Shown piece after piece: positions 1-5,916 of a DNA stretch of 15,449 nucleotides; within the stretch, counting starts at the first letter, position 1; every line of letters begins with the position of its first letter. This stretch comes from a bacterium. GTDB lineage: Bacteria; Latescibacterota; UBA2968; UBA8231. The stretch is taken from contig JAQCJA010000050.1 in NCBI GenBank assembly GCA_027593305.1, positions 1 to 15,449 on the forward strand. The letters run 5' to 3'. The notes under the pieces were generated by a model, which saw only the letters and a program-made list of their open reading frames with translations, was not told the DNA's origin and made no database searches. A program made the position numbers and the translations under genes.

Positions 1-2
1 TT

Positions 3-341
3 GCCGTGGCTCTGGTGGCGGGCAGCGCCATCCTCTACGGCTTCTGGCTGATGCTGTCGACAGTGGCGTTCTGGTTTGTCCGCAGCGAGAATATTCTGAT
101 GATTTTCCACAGCATGTACGACGCGGCCCGCTGGCCGGTGACGATCTACCCCGGATGGCTGCAGGCTCTGCTGACGTTCGTCGTGCCGGTAGCTTTTGCC
201 GTCACAATACCCGCCGGGGCCCTTGTGGGTCGATTGTCGCCGGCATGGCTCGTCGCCACAGGGCTAGCCGGTGTTATGCTGCTGGCCTCACGGCTGTTCT
301 GGAAAATCGGTGTGCGCCATTACTCCGGCGCTTCCGCCTGA
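3..341 (+). CDS. ABC-2 type transporter permease, C-terminal part (cut by window edge)
   Basis: This is the last 112 residues of an integral membrane protein; the frame is open to the left edge, so the true start lies outside the window. The visible part is hydrophobic: a first membrane segment covers about residues 3-26, a second about 54-78 after a YPGW turn, and a third about 80-98, followed by a basic tail ending WKIGVRHYSGASA. The motif around FWFVRSENI, a loop with MYDAARWPVTIYP and the R-Y-S-x-A-S-type end are typical of the uncharacterised ABC-2 permease family (COG3694/PF06182), which usually pairs with a second permease and an ATPase upstream. The family's transported substrate is unknown. 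A GTG at position 6 lies inside the frame but is unlikely to be the start, because the family is about 260 residues long. It is probably the last gene of its operon, since a gap of about 580 bp follows. Confidence 0.8.
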   Translation, partial: AVALVAGSAILYGFWLMLSTVAFWFVRSENILMIFHSMYDAARWPVTIYPGWLQALLTFVVPVAFAVTIPAGALVGRLSPAWLVATGLAGVMLLASRLFWKIGVRHYSGASA

Positions 342-366
342 ACTCCAACGAGCCTCTACTCCAGCT

Positions 367-492
367 TCAGAAAAGGGCCGGAAGAATGCGGCCGCAAAGA
401 ATCAGGCCACCGGTGAACAGCAGCCACGGCACGACGGCGGCAAAGCGGGACGTGGCTCTGTGCGACACGGTTCTGCGAGATGAACTGAGCAT
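367..492 (-). CDS. Possible 41-residue single-pass membrane peptide (weak candidate)
   Basis: On the minus strand an ATG at 492 opens a 41-codon frame ending with TGA at 369-367. The product has a basic N-terminus (SSRRTVSHRATSR) followed by about 23 hydrophobic residues (FAAVVPWLLFTGG and on to ILPALF), which is the layout of a single-pass inner-membrane peptide. The region upstream of the ATG has only a weak GAGAG-type purine stretch as ribosome-binding site. I recognise no family. It could equally be chance in GC-rich non-coding DNA. Confidence 0.18.
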   Translation of the reverse strand: MLSSSRRTVSHRATSRFAAVVPWLLFTGGLILCGRILPALF

Positions 493-753
493 GTCATCGA
501 TCTCTCGTGTCGCCGCTACCCATCGGGGGATGGACACGACGACTGTGTTCCGGCCCGGGGAGTGACCGTAGTGGGTAAACGAGGGAGCCGAACACTACAC
601 AACAACTTGGGGTGTGTGCAATCCCGGTTCACTATATCCGGCGTACCTGACTGCGATACGTTCATGGGCTAATGATATCCCCGAGGTGAACTCACACAAG
701 CCCAATGTCCGGCCCGGCGCACAGAAATCGTCCTGCCGGGGCGCCGGAAGCGG

Positions 754-771
754 CGCACAATCGATTGTGCG
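754..771. promoter_or_regulatory. Perfect 18-bp palindrome, candidate LacI-family operator
   Basis: The sequence CGCACAATCGATTGTGCG is identical to its own reverse complement over all 18 bases. Its centre, AATCGATT, fits the AANCGNTT core known for many LacI/PurR-family operators. It lies 153 bp upstream of the first gene of a sugar-metabolism operon, a reasonable place for transcriptional control. No LacI-type gene is visible in the window, so the binding protein would be encoded elsewhere. A GntR- or TetR-type protein is an alternative. Confidence 0.4.
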
Positions 772-923
772 AGCACTGCTTACACGCTTCACCACAGACC
801 ATCTGCGCGGGCCTGTTTTTTTATGCAAAACTGCCATCATTGGGCCAACACGCCGTGCCGGGCAGCGTTACATTCCTGCCCAGTGCAAGGCGAAACGGCC
901 GTGCAATCCTGACAGGAGGATCG

Positions 924-1730
924 ATGGACAAAGTCGTGGTGCTTGCTGCCGGCCTTGGTACACGCATGCGCAGGGGCCAGGCAGAGGGTCTGACCGAGGC
1001 CCAGCGGCAGATGGCAGATCGTGGCGTCAAGGCGATGGTGCCGATCGATCGCCCATTCCTCGACTACGTACTGACGACGGTGGCCGATGCCGGCCTCCGG
1101 CATGTGTGTCTGGTGATTGGTCCCGATCACGACGAACTGCGCCAGTACTATGGTGCGTCGCTGCAATCGCAACGCCTCGACTTCGAATTTGCCGTCCAGG
1201 CTGAACCACTGGGGACGGCCAACGCCGTCGCCGCCGCCCGCGACTTCGCCGCCGGCGACCCATTCCTGGCGATCAATTCTGACAACCACTATCCCCTGCA
1301 GGCCCTGCAGGCACTGTGTCGACTTTCCGGGCCCGGGCTGCCAGGTTTTGAGCGCGGCGCTCTGGTGGCGCAGAGCAACATACCGGCACAGCGCATCGAG
1401 CGATTCGCCGTGGTCGAGGTGGACGCTCGGAGCAGCCTTCGGCGCATCGTCGAAAAACCTTCCGCCGCCCTGCTTGCCAGCCTCGGCGACAGCGTCGGTG
1501 TCAGCATGAACTGCTGGCGGTTCGACGCGCGCATCTTTGCCGCCTGCGATGCCATCGAGCCCTCCGCACGGGGCGAGTTCGAAATCACCGACGCGGTGCA
1601 GTATGCCATCGATCATCTCGGCGTCCGTTTTACGGTGGTCCCCATCGCGGCGCCCGTTCTGGACCTGACGAGCCGCCAGGACATTGTGGGCGTTGCGGCC
1701 CGGCTCCGCGGCCGGCCGGTGCAGCTGTGA
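924..1730 (+). CDS. Sugar-phosphate nucleotidyltransferase (NTP_transferase family)
   Basis: The 268-residue product has a nucleotidyltransferase Rossmann-type fold. The N-terminal glycine-rich loop is AAGLGTRM (residues 8-15), a lysine-bearing VKAMVPI lies at 35-41, the QAEPLGTANAV substrate-binding segment at 92-102, a metal-region NSDN at 118-121 and VEKPS at 176-180. Such enzymes join a sugar-1-phosphate to an NTP, releasing pyrophosphate. I chose ATG 924 because GGAGG (916-920, in ACAGGAGGA) lies just ahead of it and homology begins there; the frame stays open further upstream but that part lacks domain features. About 21 residues separate the loop arginine from the lysine, clearly more than in RmlA/GlmU-type enzymes. 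The next gene, a galactokinase-like kinase, starts inside this stop codon (GTGA), so the two are probably translationally coupled and act in sequence. The sugar and nucleotide cannot be read from the sequence. Confidence 0.85.
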   Translation: MDKVVVLAAGLGTRMRRGQAEGLTEAQRQMADRGVKAMVPIDRPFLDYVLTTVADAGLRHVCLVIGPDHDELRQYYGASLQSQRLDFEFAVQAEPLGTANAVAAARDFAAGDPFLAINSDNHYPLQALQALCRLSGPGLPGFERGALVAQSNIPAQRIERFAVVEVDARSSLRRIVEKPSAALLASLGDSVGVSMNCWRFDARIFAACDAIEPSARGEFEITDAVQYAIDHLGVRFTVVPIAAPVLDLTSRQDIVGVAARLRGRPVQL

Positions 1731-3124
1731 TCGACCTGGCGGTGCTGTGCACAGCCGACGCCGTTGCCGAGGCCCTTCGTGCGTGCGGACTGCGTGATGG
1801 CATCGAGGCCAAGGTGGCGCTCTTCGAGCGTGCCGCACGGCAACTGGACACCGATGGTGCCCCAGGGCCGGCGCGGGCCTACTTCGTCCCGGGCCGGATC
1901 GAAGTGCTCGGCAAACACACCGACTACTGTGGCGGCCGCAGCCTTGTGGCCGCCGTGGAACGAGGCATCTGTATTGTGGCCACGCCGCGCGCCGACGGCC
2001 GGGTGCGGGTACGCGGCCTCGATGTCGAGGACGCCGTGTGTTTCGCCTGGGACGCGAATCTCGCCGTGCCCACGGGAGACTGGAAGAACTACCCGATGAC
2101 GGTGGCGCGTCGGCTGGCGCGCAACTTCCCGGACCACTGTCGACTCGGCGCCGATATCACTTTCGGCAGCGATCTGCCACAGGCCTCCGGCATGAGCAGT
2201 TCCAGCGCCCTTGTGATCGCCACCTATCGGGCCCTGGCAGATATCGAGGGCATCGAAGAGACCGAAGCTTTCACCGCTGACATCACCGATGCGCTGTCAC
2301 TGGCCGAATACCTCGGGACCCATGAAAACGGTCAGTCCTACGGCAGACTGGCCGGTGATCTCGGCGTCGGCACCTTCGGTGGCAGCGAGGATCACACAGC
2401 CATCCTGTGTTCACAGGCCGACAAGCTGGGGCAATTCCGTTACTGCCCGACGCGTTTTGAGCGTCATGTCGCAGTTCCGCAGGGCTGGGTGTTCGCTCTC
2501 GGTGTCAGCGGTGTGGTCGCCGAGAAAACCGGTGCCGCCCAGCAGCTGTACAATCGTGCGTCGTTGCGTGTGCGCAGTCTGGTGCAGGCGTGGCGCGCTG
2601 CCGGTGAAGGTGAGCAGGTCTATCTGGCCCAGATTCTGGCCTCGGCTGCCGACGCTCCGCAGCGGCTGCGGGCGGCAACGGCTGCCGGCCACGGAGGTTT
2701 CAGCGCTGAGGAACTCGACCTGCGCCTGCGCCATTTCGAACTGGAAGATGCCCTGCTGGACGAGGCCGCCGCCGCCCTGGCTGCAGGTGATCTGCCCACC
2801 TTCGGCGCCGCCGTGGCGCGCTCGCAGCAGTACACTGCGTCCATGCTCGGCAATCAGGTGCCCGAGACGGTTCTGCTGGCGCAGGCGGCACGCGAGCACG
2901 GCGCTGCCGCTGCCTCGGCTTTCGGCGCCGGTTTTGGTGGCTGCGTGTGGGCCCTGGTGCCGGCTGCGTCGTCGTCGCAGTTCCTGCAGGCCTGGTCGGC
3001 CGCCTACCACGGCAGGTTCCCCGAAAGAACGGCAGCAAGCCGTTTCTTTACCAGCCCCGCCGGCCCTGCTGCCTTCGAACTCTTCGGCACGCCGACCACA
3101 CCTTATATTGGCCCACCAACCTGA
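1727..3124 (+). CDS. Galactokinase-like GHMP sugar kinase
   Basis: This 465-residue protein carries the three GHMP-kinase signatures in order: a galactokinase-type sugar-binding motif PGRIEVLGKHTDYCGG (55-70), the ATP-binding loop PQASGMSSSSAL (151-162), and the C-terminal glycine motif FGAGFGGCVWAL (399-410). GVGTFGGSEDHTA (213-225) lies where galactokinases carry the catalytic aspartate, probably D222. Family members phosphorylate a sugar at C1 with ATP. The classical GEHTDY box reads GKHTDY here, and the protein is longer than standard GalK (about 380), so it belongs to a divergent branch and may not use galactose. The GTG start at 1727 overlaps the upstream stop by 4 bp. Together with the nucleotidyltransferase it forms a plausible kinase/nucleotidyltransferase salvage pair yielding an NDP-sugar. 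I give no galK symbol because substrate identity is uncertain. Confidence 0.87.
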   Translation: MIDLAVLCTADAVAEALRACGLRDGIEAKVALFERAARQLDTDGAPGPARAYFVPGRIEVLGKHTDYCGGRSLVAAVERGICIVATPRADGRVRVRGLDVEDAVCFAWDANLAVPTGDWKNYPMTVARRLARNFPDHCRLGADITFGSDLPQASGMSSSSALVIATYRALADIEGIEETEAFTADITDALSLAEYLGTHENGQSYGRLAGDLGVGTFGGSEDHTAILCSQADKLGQFRYCPTRFERHVAVPQGWVFALGVSGVVAEKTGAAQQLYNRASLRVRSLVQAWRAAGEGEQVYLAQILASAADAPQRLRAATAAGHGGFSAEELDLRLRHFELEDALLDEAAAALAAGDLPTFGAAVARSQQYTASMLGNQVPETVLLAQAAREHGAAAASAFGAGFGGCVWALVPAASSSQFLQAWSAAYHGRFPERTAASRFFTSPAGPAAFELFGTPTTPYIGPPT

Positions 3125-3140
3125 TCTGAAGGAGTGGAGC

Positions 3141-3641
3141 GTGGTGTTACGAAACCTTGTGGGGCGAACCTTCGGCTTCGACAAAGAGATCCTCGCCCTG
3201 CACGAAAAGGTGGCGGAACTGAGCTGGGATGCCGCCTACGGCATGTACACCCGACCGGCTTTTCTGCAGTTCGCGCAGATCATGCCCCGAGGCCGGCGCA
3301 TCATCGCCTTCATCGACCTGAGCAGCATTCATCGGCTCGATCAGGAACTCGGCTACGCCGAAGTCGATCGCCGGGTTCACAAGGTTTTCTCGGTACCCTT
3401 CCGTCGCAGTGACATTATCGCCCGCTGGTACTCCGGGGACGAGATCGTCATCCTCTTCGATGCCGAGCAGGCCGGGGCACAACGCAAAATGATCGAACTG
3501 GAAGAAGCGGCGGCTGCCGAAGAGTTGAGTTTCACATACGACCTCGGCGAATGGGACGTGGGCAAGGATCCGGTGGAAGACATCATCGAAGAACTGTCGC
3601 GCAACGTGATCCTGAAAAAAACCAACGCCGATGACCAATGA
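3141..3641 (+). CDS. Small degenerate GGDEF-domain protein
   Basis: The product is 166 residues long and consists almost entirely of a GGDEF-like domain without an attached sensor. FIDLSSIHRLDQELGY (57-72) aligns with the metal/guanine-binding strand of diguanylate cyclases, and RRSDIIARWYSGDEIVIL (88-105) with the inhibitory-site plus signature region. The signature is SGDEI (98-102) instead of GGDEF, and the usual guanine-contacting Asn is Asp67. Cyclic-di-GMP synthesis is therefore doubtful, and a binding or structural role is more likely. An RxxD motif (R88-D91) resembles the c-di-GMP inhibitory site but sits one residue further from the signature than normal. Start GTG 3141 has the Shine-Dalgarno sequence GAAGGAG (3128-3134) six bases upstream; GTG 3144 is an alternative. 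It lies 16 bp after the kinase and overlaps the epimerase start by 4 bp, so it is embedded in the sugar operon. Confidence 0.7.
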   Translation: MVLRNLVGRTFGFDKEILALHEKVAELSWDAAYGMYTRPAFLQFAQIMPRGRRIIAFIDLSSIHRLDQELGYAEVDRRVHKVFSVPFRRSDIIARWYSGDEIVILFDAEQAGAQRKMIELEEAAAAEELSFTYDLGEWDVGKDPVEDIIEELSRNVILKKTNADDQ

Positions 3642-4852
3642 AACGCGACCGGGTCGGCACCCACACTCTGCAGCAACTTCGCGATCACTACCACACCTAC
3701 CTGTTCGACGAGTACGTGCCCTTCTGGACGCGGCACGGGATCGACCACGAACGGGGGGGCTTCTTCTGCGCCATGGATCACGACGGCACCCGCGTCGACG
3801 ACAGCAAGAACATGTGGTACCAGGGACGGGGCCTGTGGACCCATTCCTACCTGGCGCGACATTTCGATAACCAGGAGAGCCTGCAGGTCGCCCGCGGCAC
3901 ACGCGATTTCCTGCTGGCCCACGGACGCGATGCAGATGGCCGGTGGGTGACGGGGCTCGCCGCCGACGGTACGATCACGGCGCCGGCATCCCAGCGCGGC
4001 TACGACAGTCTGTTTGTTGCGGAGGGGTTGACGGCGTACGCCGCTGCCGCCGGGGACGACGAAGCCCTCGATCTTGCCGTCGATTCGTTGCTTGGCGTCG
4101 CCGAACTCTACCGTGACCCGACGCGCTACGTCGACGAGGGCTACGTACCACTTTGTTATCCGGGCATGCGGGTTCTGGGTGGCCACATGGTACTGATCCT
4201 GACGTTGACGCAGATGCTTGAGTTGCGCCCGCAGGACCCTAGGCTGCAGGCCCTGGCGCAGGAGATGGTCGGTGGCATCACCGGCAATTTCTGGAATGAC
4301 AAGTACGGGCTGATGAACGAGGCGCTGACCTGTGAACTGACCCGGCCCGACGACGCCAATGAGGATTTCAGCTATCTGGGCCACGCCATCGAGACCCTGT
4401 GGATGACAATGGTCGAAGCGCTGCGCATCGATGATCGCCGCCTCTTCGACCTGTGCGCGACGCGCTTCCGTCGACACGTGGAAGTCGCCTGGGATGACGT
4501 ACATGGCGGCCTGTTCCGTTCGTTGCAGATCAACACGAACAGCTTCACACTCGACAAGGTCCTGTGGCTGCAGGAGGAGGGTCTCATCGGCTGTCTGTTG
4601 CTGATGGAACATACCGAAGACGAGTGGGCGTGGATCTGGTTCGCGCGCATCTTCGATTGGATCGAGGCACATGCCGCTCTCAGGCAGCATGGACTGCCGC
4701 TGTATCAGACGGCGGGTGACCGCAGGATGACGTTTCAGCCACACGTGACGCGCAAAGAAAACTACCACCACCCTCGCTGCGTCATGCGCTGCCTGCTGGC
4801 ACTGGAGCGCATGCTCGAGCGTGGTGGCGCCGTCTCGGGCGCTCTCTCTTGA
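3638..4852 (+). CDS. N-acylglucosamine 2-epimerase (AGE) family sugar epimerase/isomerase
   Basis: The 404-residue length fits the AGE/renin-binding-protein (alpha/alpha)6-barrel family, which epimerises or isomerises free sugars such as GlcNAc/ManNAc, cellobiose/glucosyl-mannose or mannose/fructose. Recognisable family segments are GRGLWTHS (63-70), FWNDKYGLMNE (218-228), the SYLGHAIETLW segment (245-255) with the likely catalytic His249 and Glu252, LWLQEEG (309-315) and the C-terminal KENYHHPR (373-380), which holds the second catalytic His region. There is no signal peptide, so it should act in the cytoplasm. The ATG overlaps the stop of the GGDEF-like gene (ATGA), indicating coupled translation. 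Its place behind a sugar kinase and nucleotidyltransferase suggests it supplies the sugar isomer for them, but the exact substrate is not readable. Confidence 0.85.
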   Translation: MKRDRVGTHTLQQLRDHYHTYLFDEYVPFWTRHGIDHERGGFFCAMDHDGTRVDDSKNMWYQGRGLWTHSYLARHFDNQESLQVARGTRDFLLAHGRDADGRWVTGLAADGTITAPASQRGYDSLFVAEGLTAYAAAAGDDEALDLAVDSLLGVAELYRDPTRYVDEGYVPLCYPGMRVLGGHMVLILTLTQMLELRPQDPRLQALAQEMVGGITGNFWNDKYGLMNEALTCELTRPDDANEDFSYLGHAIETLWMTMVEALRIDDRRLFDLCATRFRRHVEVAWDDVHGGLFRSLQINTNSFTLDKVLWLQEEGLIGCLLLMEHTEDEWAWIWFARIFDWIEAHAALRQHGLPLYQTAGDRRMTFQPHVTRKENYHHPRCVMRCLLALERMLERGGAVSGALS

Positions 4853-4866
4853 GTCATCTCTCCAGG

Positions 4867-4914
4867 CTGGTCATGGGTTTGGTCAAGGGTCTGGTTATGC
4901 GTCTGGATATGGGT
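4867..4914 (+). repeat. Four imperfect 12-bp tandem repeats at the lipoprotein N-terminus
   Basis: Four consecutive 12-bp units follow the pattern YTGGNYANGNGT: CTGGTCATGGGT, TTGGTCAAGGGT, CTGGTTATGCGT and CTGGATATGGGT. They encode LVMG, LVKG, LVMR and LDMG in the lipoprotein frame. Units 1, 3 and 4 each contain an in-frame ATG (4873, 4897, 4909), and unit 2 contains AAGGG (4885-4889), which can act as a ribosome-binding site for ATG 4897. Gain or loss of a unit would keep the frame but change the choice and strength of start. Confidence 0.75.
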
Positions 4915-5460
4915 CGCCTCGTCTGCTGTGTCGTCACCAGCCTGGGCCTGCTGGTTGGTTGCGGCAAGGATGCCGACACGAAGTTCGGTGCCACCGACGA
5001 TGTGCGCGCCTATCGCTCGGCGCTGAATCCACTGATCGAGGAAGTGTCCGCCATCGAGCGCGAAGTCGGCGAACGGGCTGTCGGCGCCGACAGCGTCGCC
5101 ATCGACTCACGGATTGTTCCTGTATATCTGGAACTGCAGCCACGACTGCTGGCCGTTCAACAGACGCTGGCTGAGATACGGCCGCCACGAAAACTGGCCA
5201 ACATGCACGACGATATCAACATGCTGGTACAGCTGCGCCTGGATGCGTACCAGATCGTCATCGACGGGTTTGCCGCCGGCGACATCTCGGTGTATGCAGA
5301 GGCCGTCGGGCGACTGGCGCAGGCCAATGCCCTGATCCTCGACATCAATGGGCAGTTGTGCGAGGTGGATGTCGAACTGGATGACCGCGACGATTGCCGC
5401 CTGCTGGCGGTGCACACGTCCTCGACACCCTCTGGCGCCGATGCACCACGCCACGTCTGA
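4897..5460 (+). CDS. Small lipoprotein of unknown function
   Basis: From ATG 4897 the product is 187 residues. It begins with a short basic head (MRLDMGR), a hydrophobic stretch and a lipobox LLVGC with the lipidated Cys at 22, so it should be exported and anchored by lipid to a membrane. The mature part is mostly helical and acidic (for example PLIEEVSAIEREVGE and LAEIRPPRKLANMHDD) and ends with a paired-Cys region (QLCEVDVELDDRDDC); I recognise no named domain. I chose 4897 because AAGGG lies 7 bases upstream and the resulting signal peptide has normal length. ATG 4873, ATG 4909, or TTG 4849 overlapping the epimerase stop are also possible, because the N-terminus lies in a 12-bp tandem repeat. 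It is transcribed with the sugar operon, but its link to that pathway is unknown. Confidence 0.7.
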   Translation: MRLDMGRLVCCVVTSLGLLVGCGKDADTKFGATDDVRAYRSALNPLIEEVSAIEREVGERAVGADSVAIDSRIVPVYLELQPRLLAVQQTLAEIRPPRKLANMHDDINMLVQLRLDAYQIVIDGFAAGDISVYAEAVGRLAQANALILDINGQLCEVDVELDDRDDCRLLAVHTSSTPSGADAPRHV

Positions 5461-5472
5461 GCGGCGGCAGGT

Positions 5473-5793
5473 GTGAACGAAGACGACGCAATCGATGACG
5501 GGGCCCCGGAGGATGAGCCAAATGATCAGCCCGTCGAGATGCCCATCGACGGCACCCTCGATCTGCACACCTTCCATCCAGGTGACGTGCAGCGGCTGGT
5601 CCCCGACTACCTGGAAGCGTGCCGCGCCCGCAACATACTGCAGGTACGGGTCATTCACGGGAAAGGTCGCGGCACCCTGAGGCGGATCGTGCACGCCGCC
5701 CTCGACCGCATCGACTACGTCGAGTCGTACGCAGCAGGCGGCATGGGTGGTGGCGGCTGGGGTGCGACGGTCGTCTGCCTGCGCCCCGAGTGA
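5473..5793 (+). CDS. Smr-domain protein (small MutS-related)
   Basis: This 106-residue protein has an acidic, probably disordered head (residues 1-22) followed by a complete Smr domain. The family motifs are visible: LDLHTF (29-34), a PDYLEACR helix (44-51), then HGKGRGTLR (62-70) containing the conserved HGKG loop, and a glycine-rich end around MGGGGWGATVVCL (91-103). Smr domains bind or nick DNA or RNA; stand-alone short forms like this one are widespread but poorly characterised. The start is GTG 5473 (GTG 5471 is out of frame), 12 bp after the lipoprotein stop, with only a weak GGCAGG ribosome-binding site. It appears to be the last gene of the left operon. Confidence 0.82.
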   Translation: MNEDDAIDDGAPEDEPNDQPVEMPIDGTLDLHTFHPGDVQRLVPDYLEACRARNILQVRVIHGKGRGTLRRIVHAALDRIDYVESYAAGGMGGGGWGATVVCLRPE

Positions 5794-5829
5794 CTGCCCC
5801 TGCGGGTCGTGGCTGCCCGCGGCATCACT

Positions 5830-5857
5830 TTGAGGCCGATGGCTGCCGCGGTACATT
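5830..5857 (+). promoter_or_regulatory. Possible sigma-70 promoter for the amidohydrolase unit
   Basis: TTGAGG (5830-5835) and TACATT (5852-5857) are separated by 16 bp and lie about 60 bp before the amidohydrolase start. Each box matches four of six consensus bases. The position after the left operon is sensible, but in GC-rich DNA such matches are weak evidence. Confidence 0.28.
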
Positions 5858-5916
5858 CACCGGCCAAAGTCGTTGGACCCGTCGTCCGAATGGTACGAAC
5901 CGCCCGCCGAGGATGC

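Larger units (their letters stand above)
342..923. other. Gene-poor intergenic region with an upstream regulatory palindrome
   Basis: About 580 bp lie between the permease stop and the nucleotidyltransferase start. Open frames on either strand here give proteins rich in Arg, Pro and Ser with no recognisable motif. The region holds the 18-bp palindrome at 754-771, a run of seven T at 816-822, and a small inverted repeat (GGGCAG at 860-865 with CTGCCC at 876-881) in the presumed leader. A short hydrophobic minus-strand frame at 367-492 is listed separately as a weak candidate. I could not find a convincing sigma-70 promoter or a known riboswitch. Confidence 0.6.

Noticed and set aside
155..565. 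Plus-strand open frame extending past the permease
   Set aside because: Arg/Pro-rich translation without motifs, overlapping the permease in another frame.
816..822. Run of seven T as a terminator for the permease operon
   Set aside because: No stable hairpin lies just upstream of it, and it is about 475 bp beyond the stop codon.
705..923. N-terminal extension of the nucleotidyltransferase to 705
   Set aside because: The extra 73 residues have no domain features, and ATG 924 has a strong GGAGG site directly ahead.
3377..4771. Minus-strand open frame of 464 codons
   Set aside because: Antisense to the AGE-family epimerase gene; no recognisable family.
5809..5916. N-terminal extension of the M20 amidohydrolase
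   Set aside because: Family homology begins at ATG 5917; the added residues are low-complexity and overlap a possible promoter.
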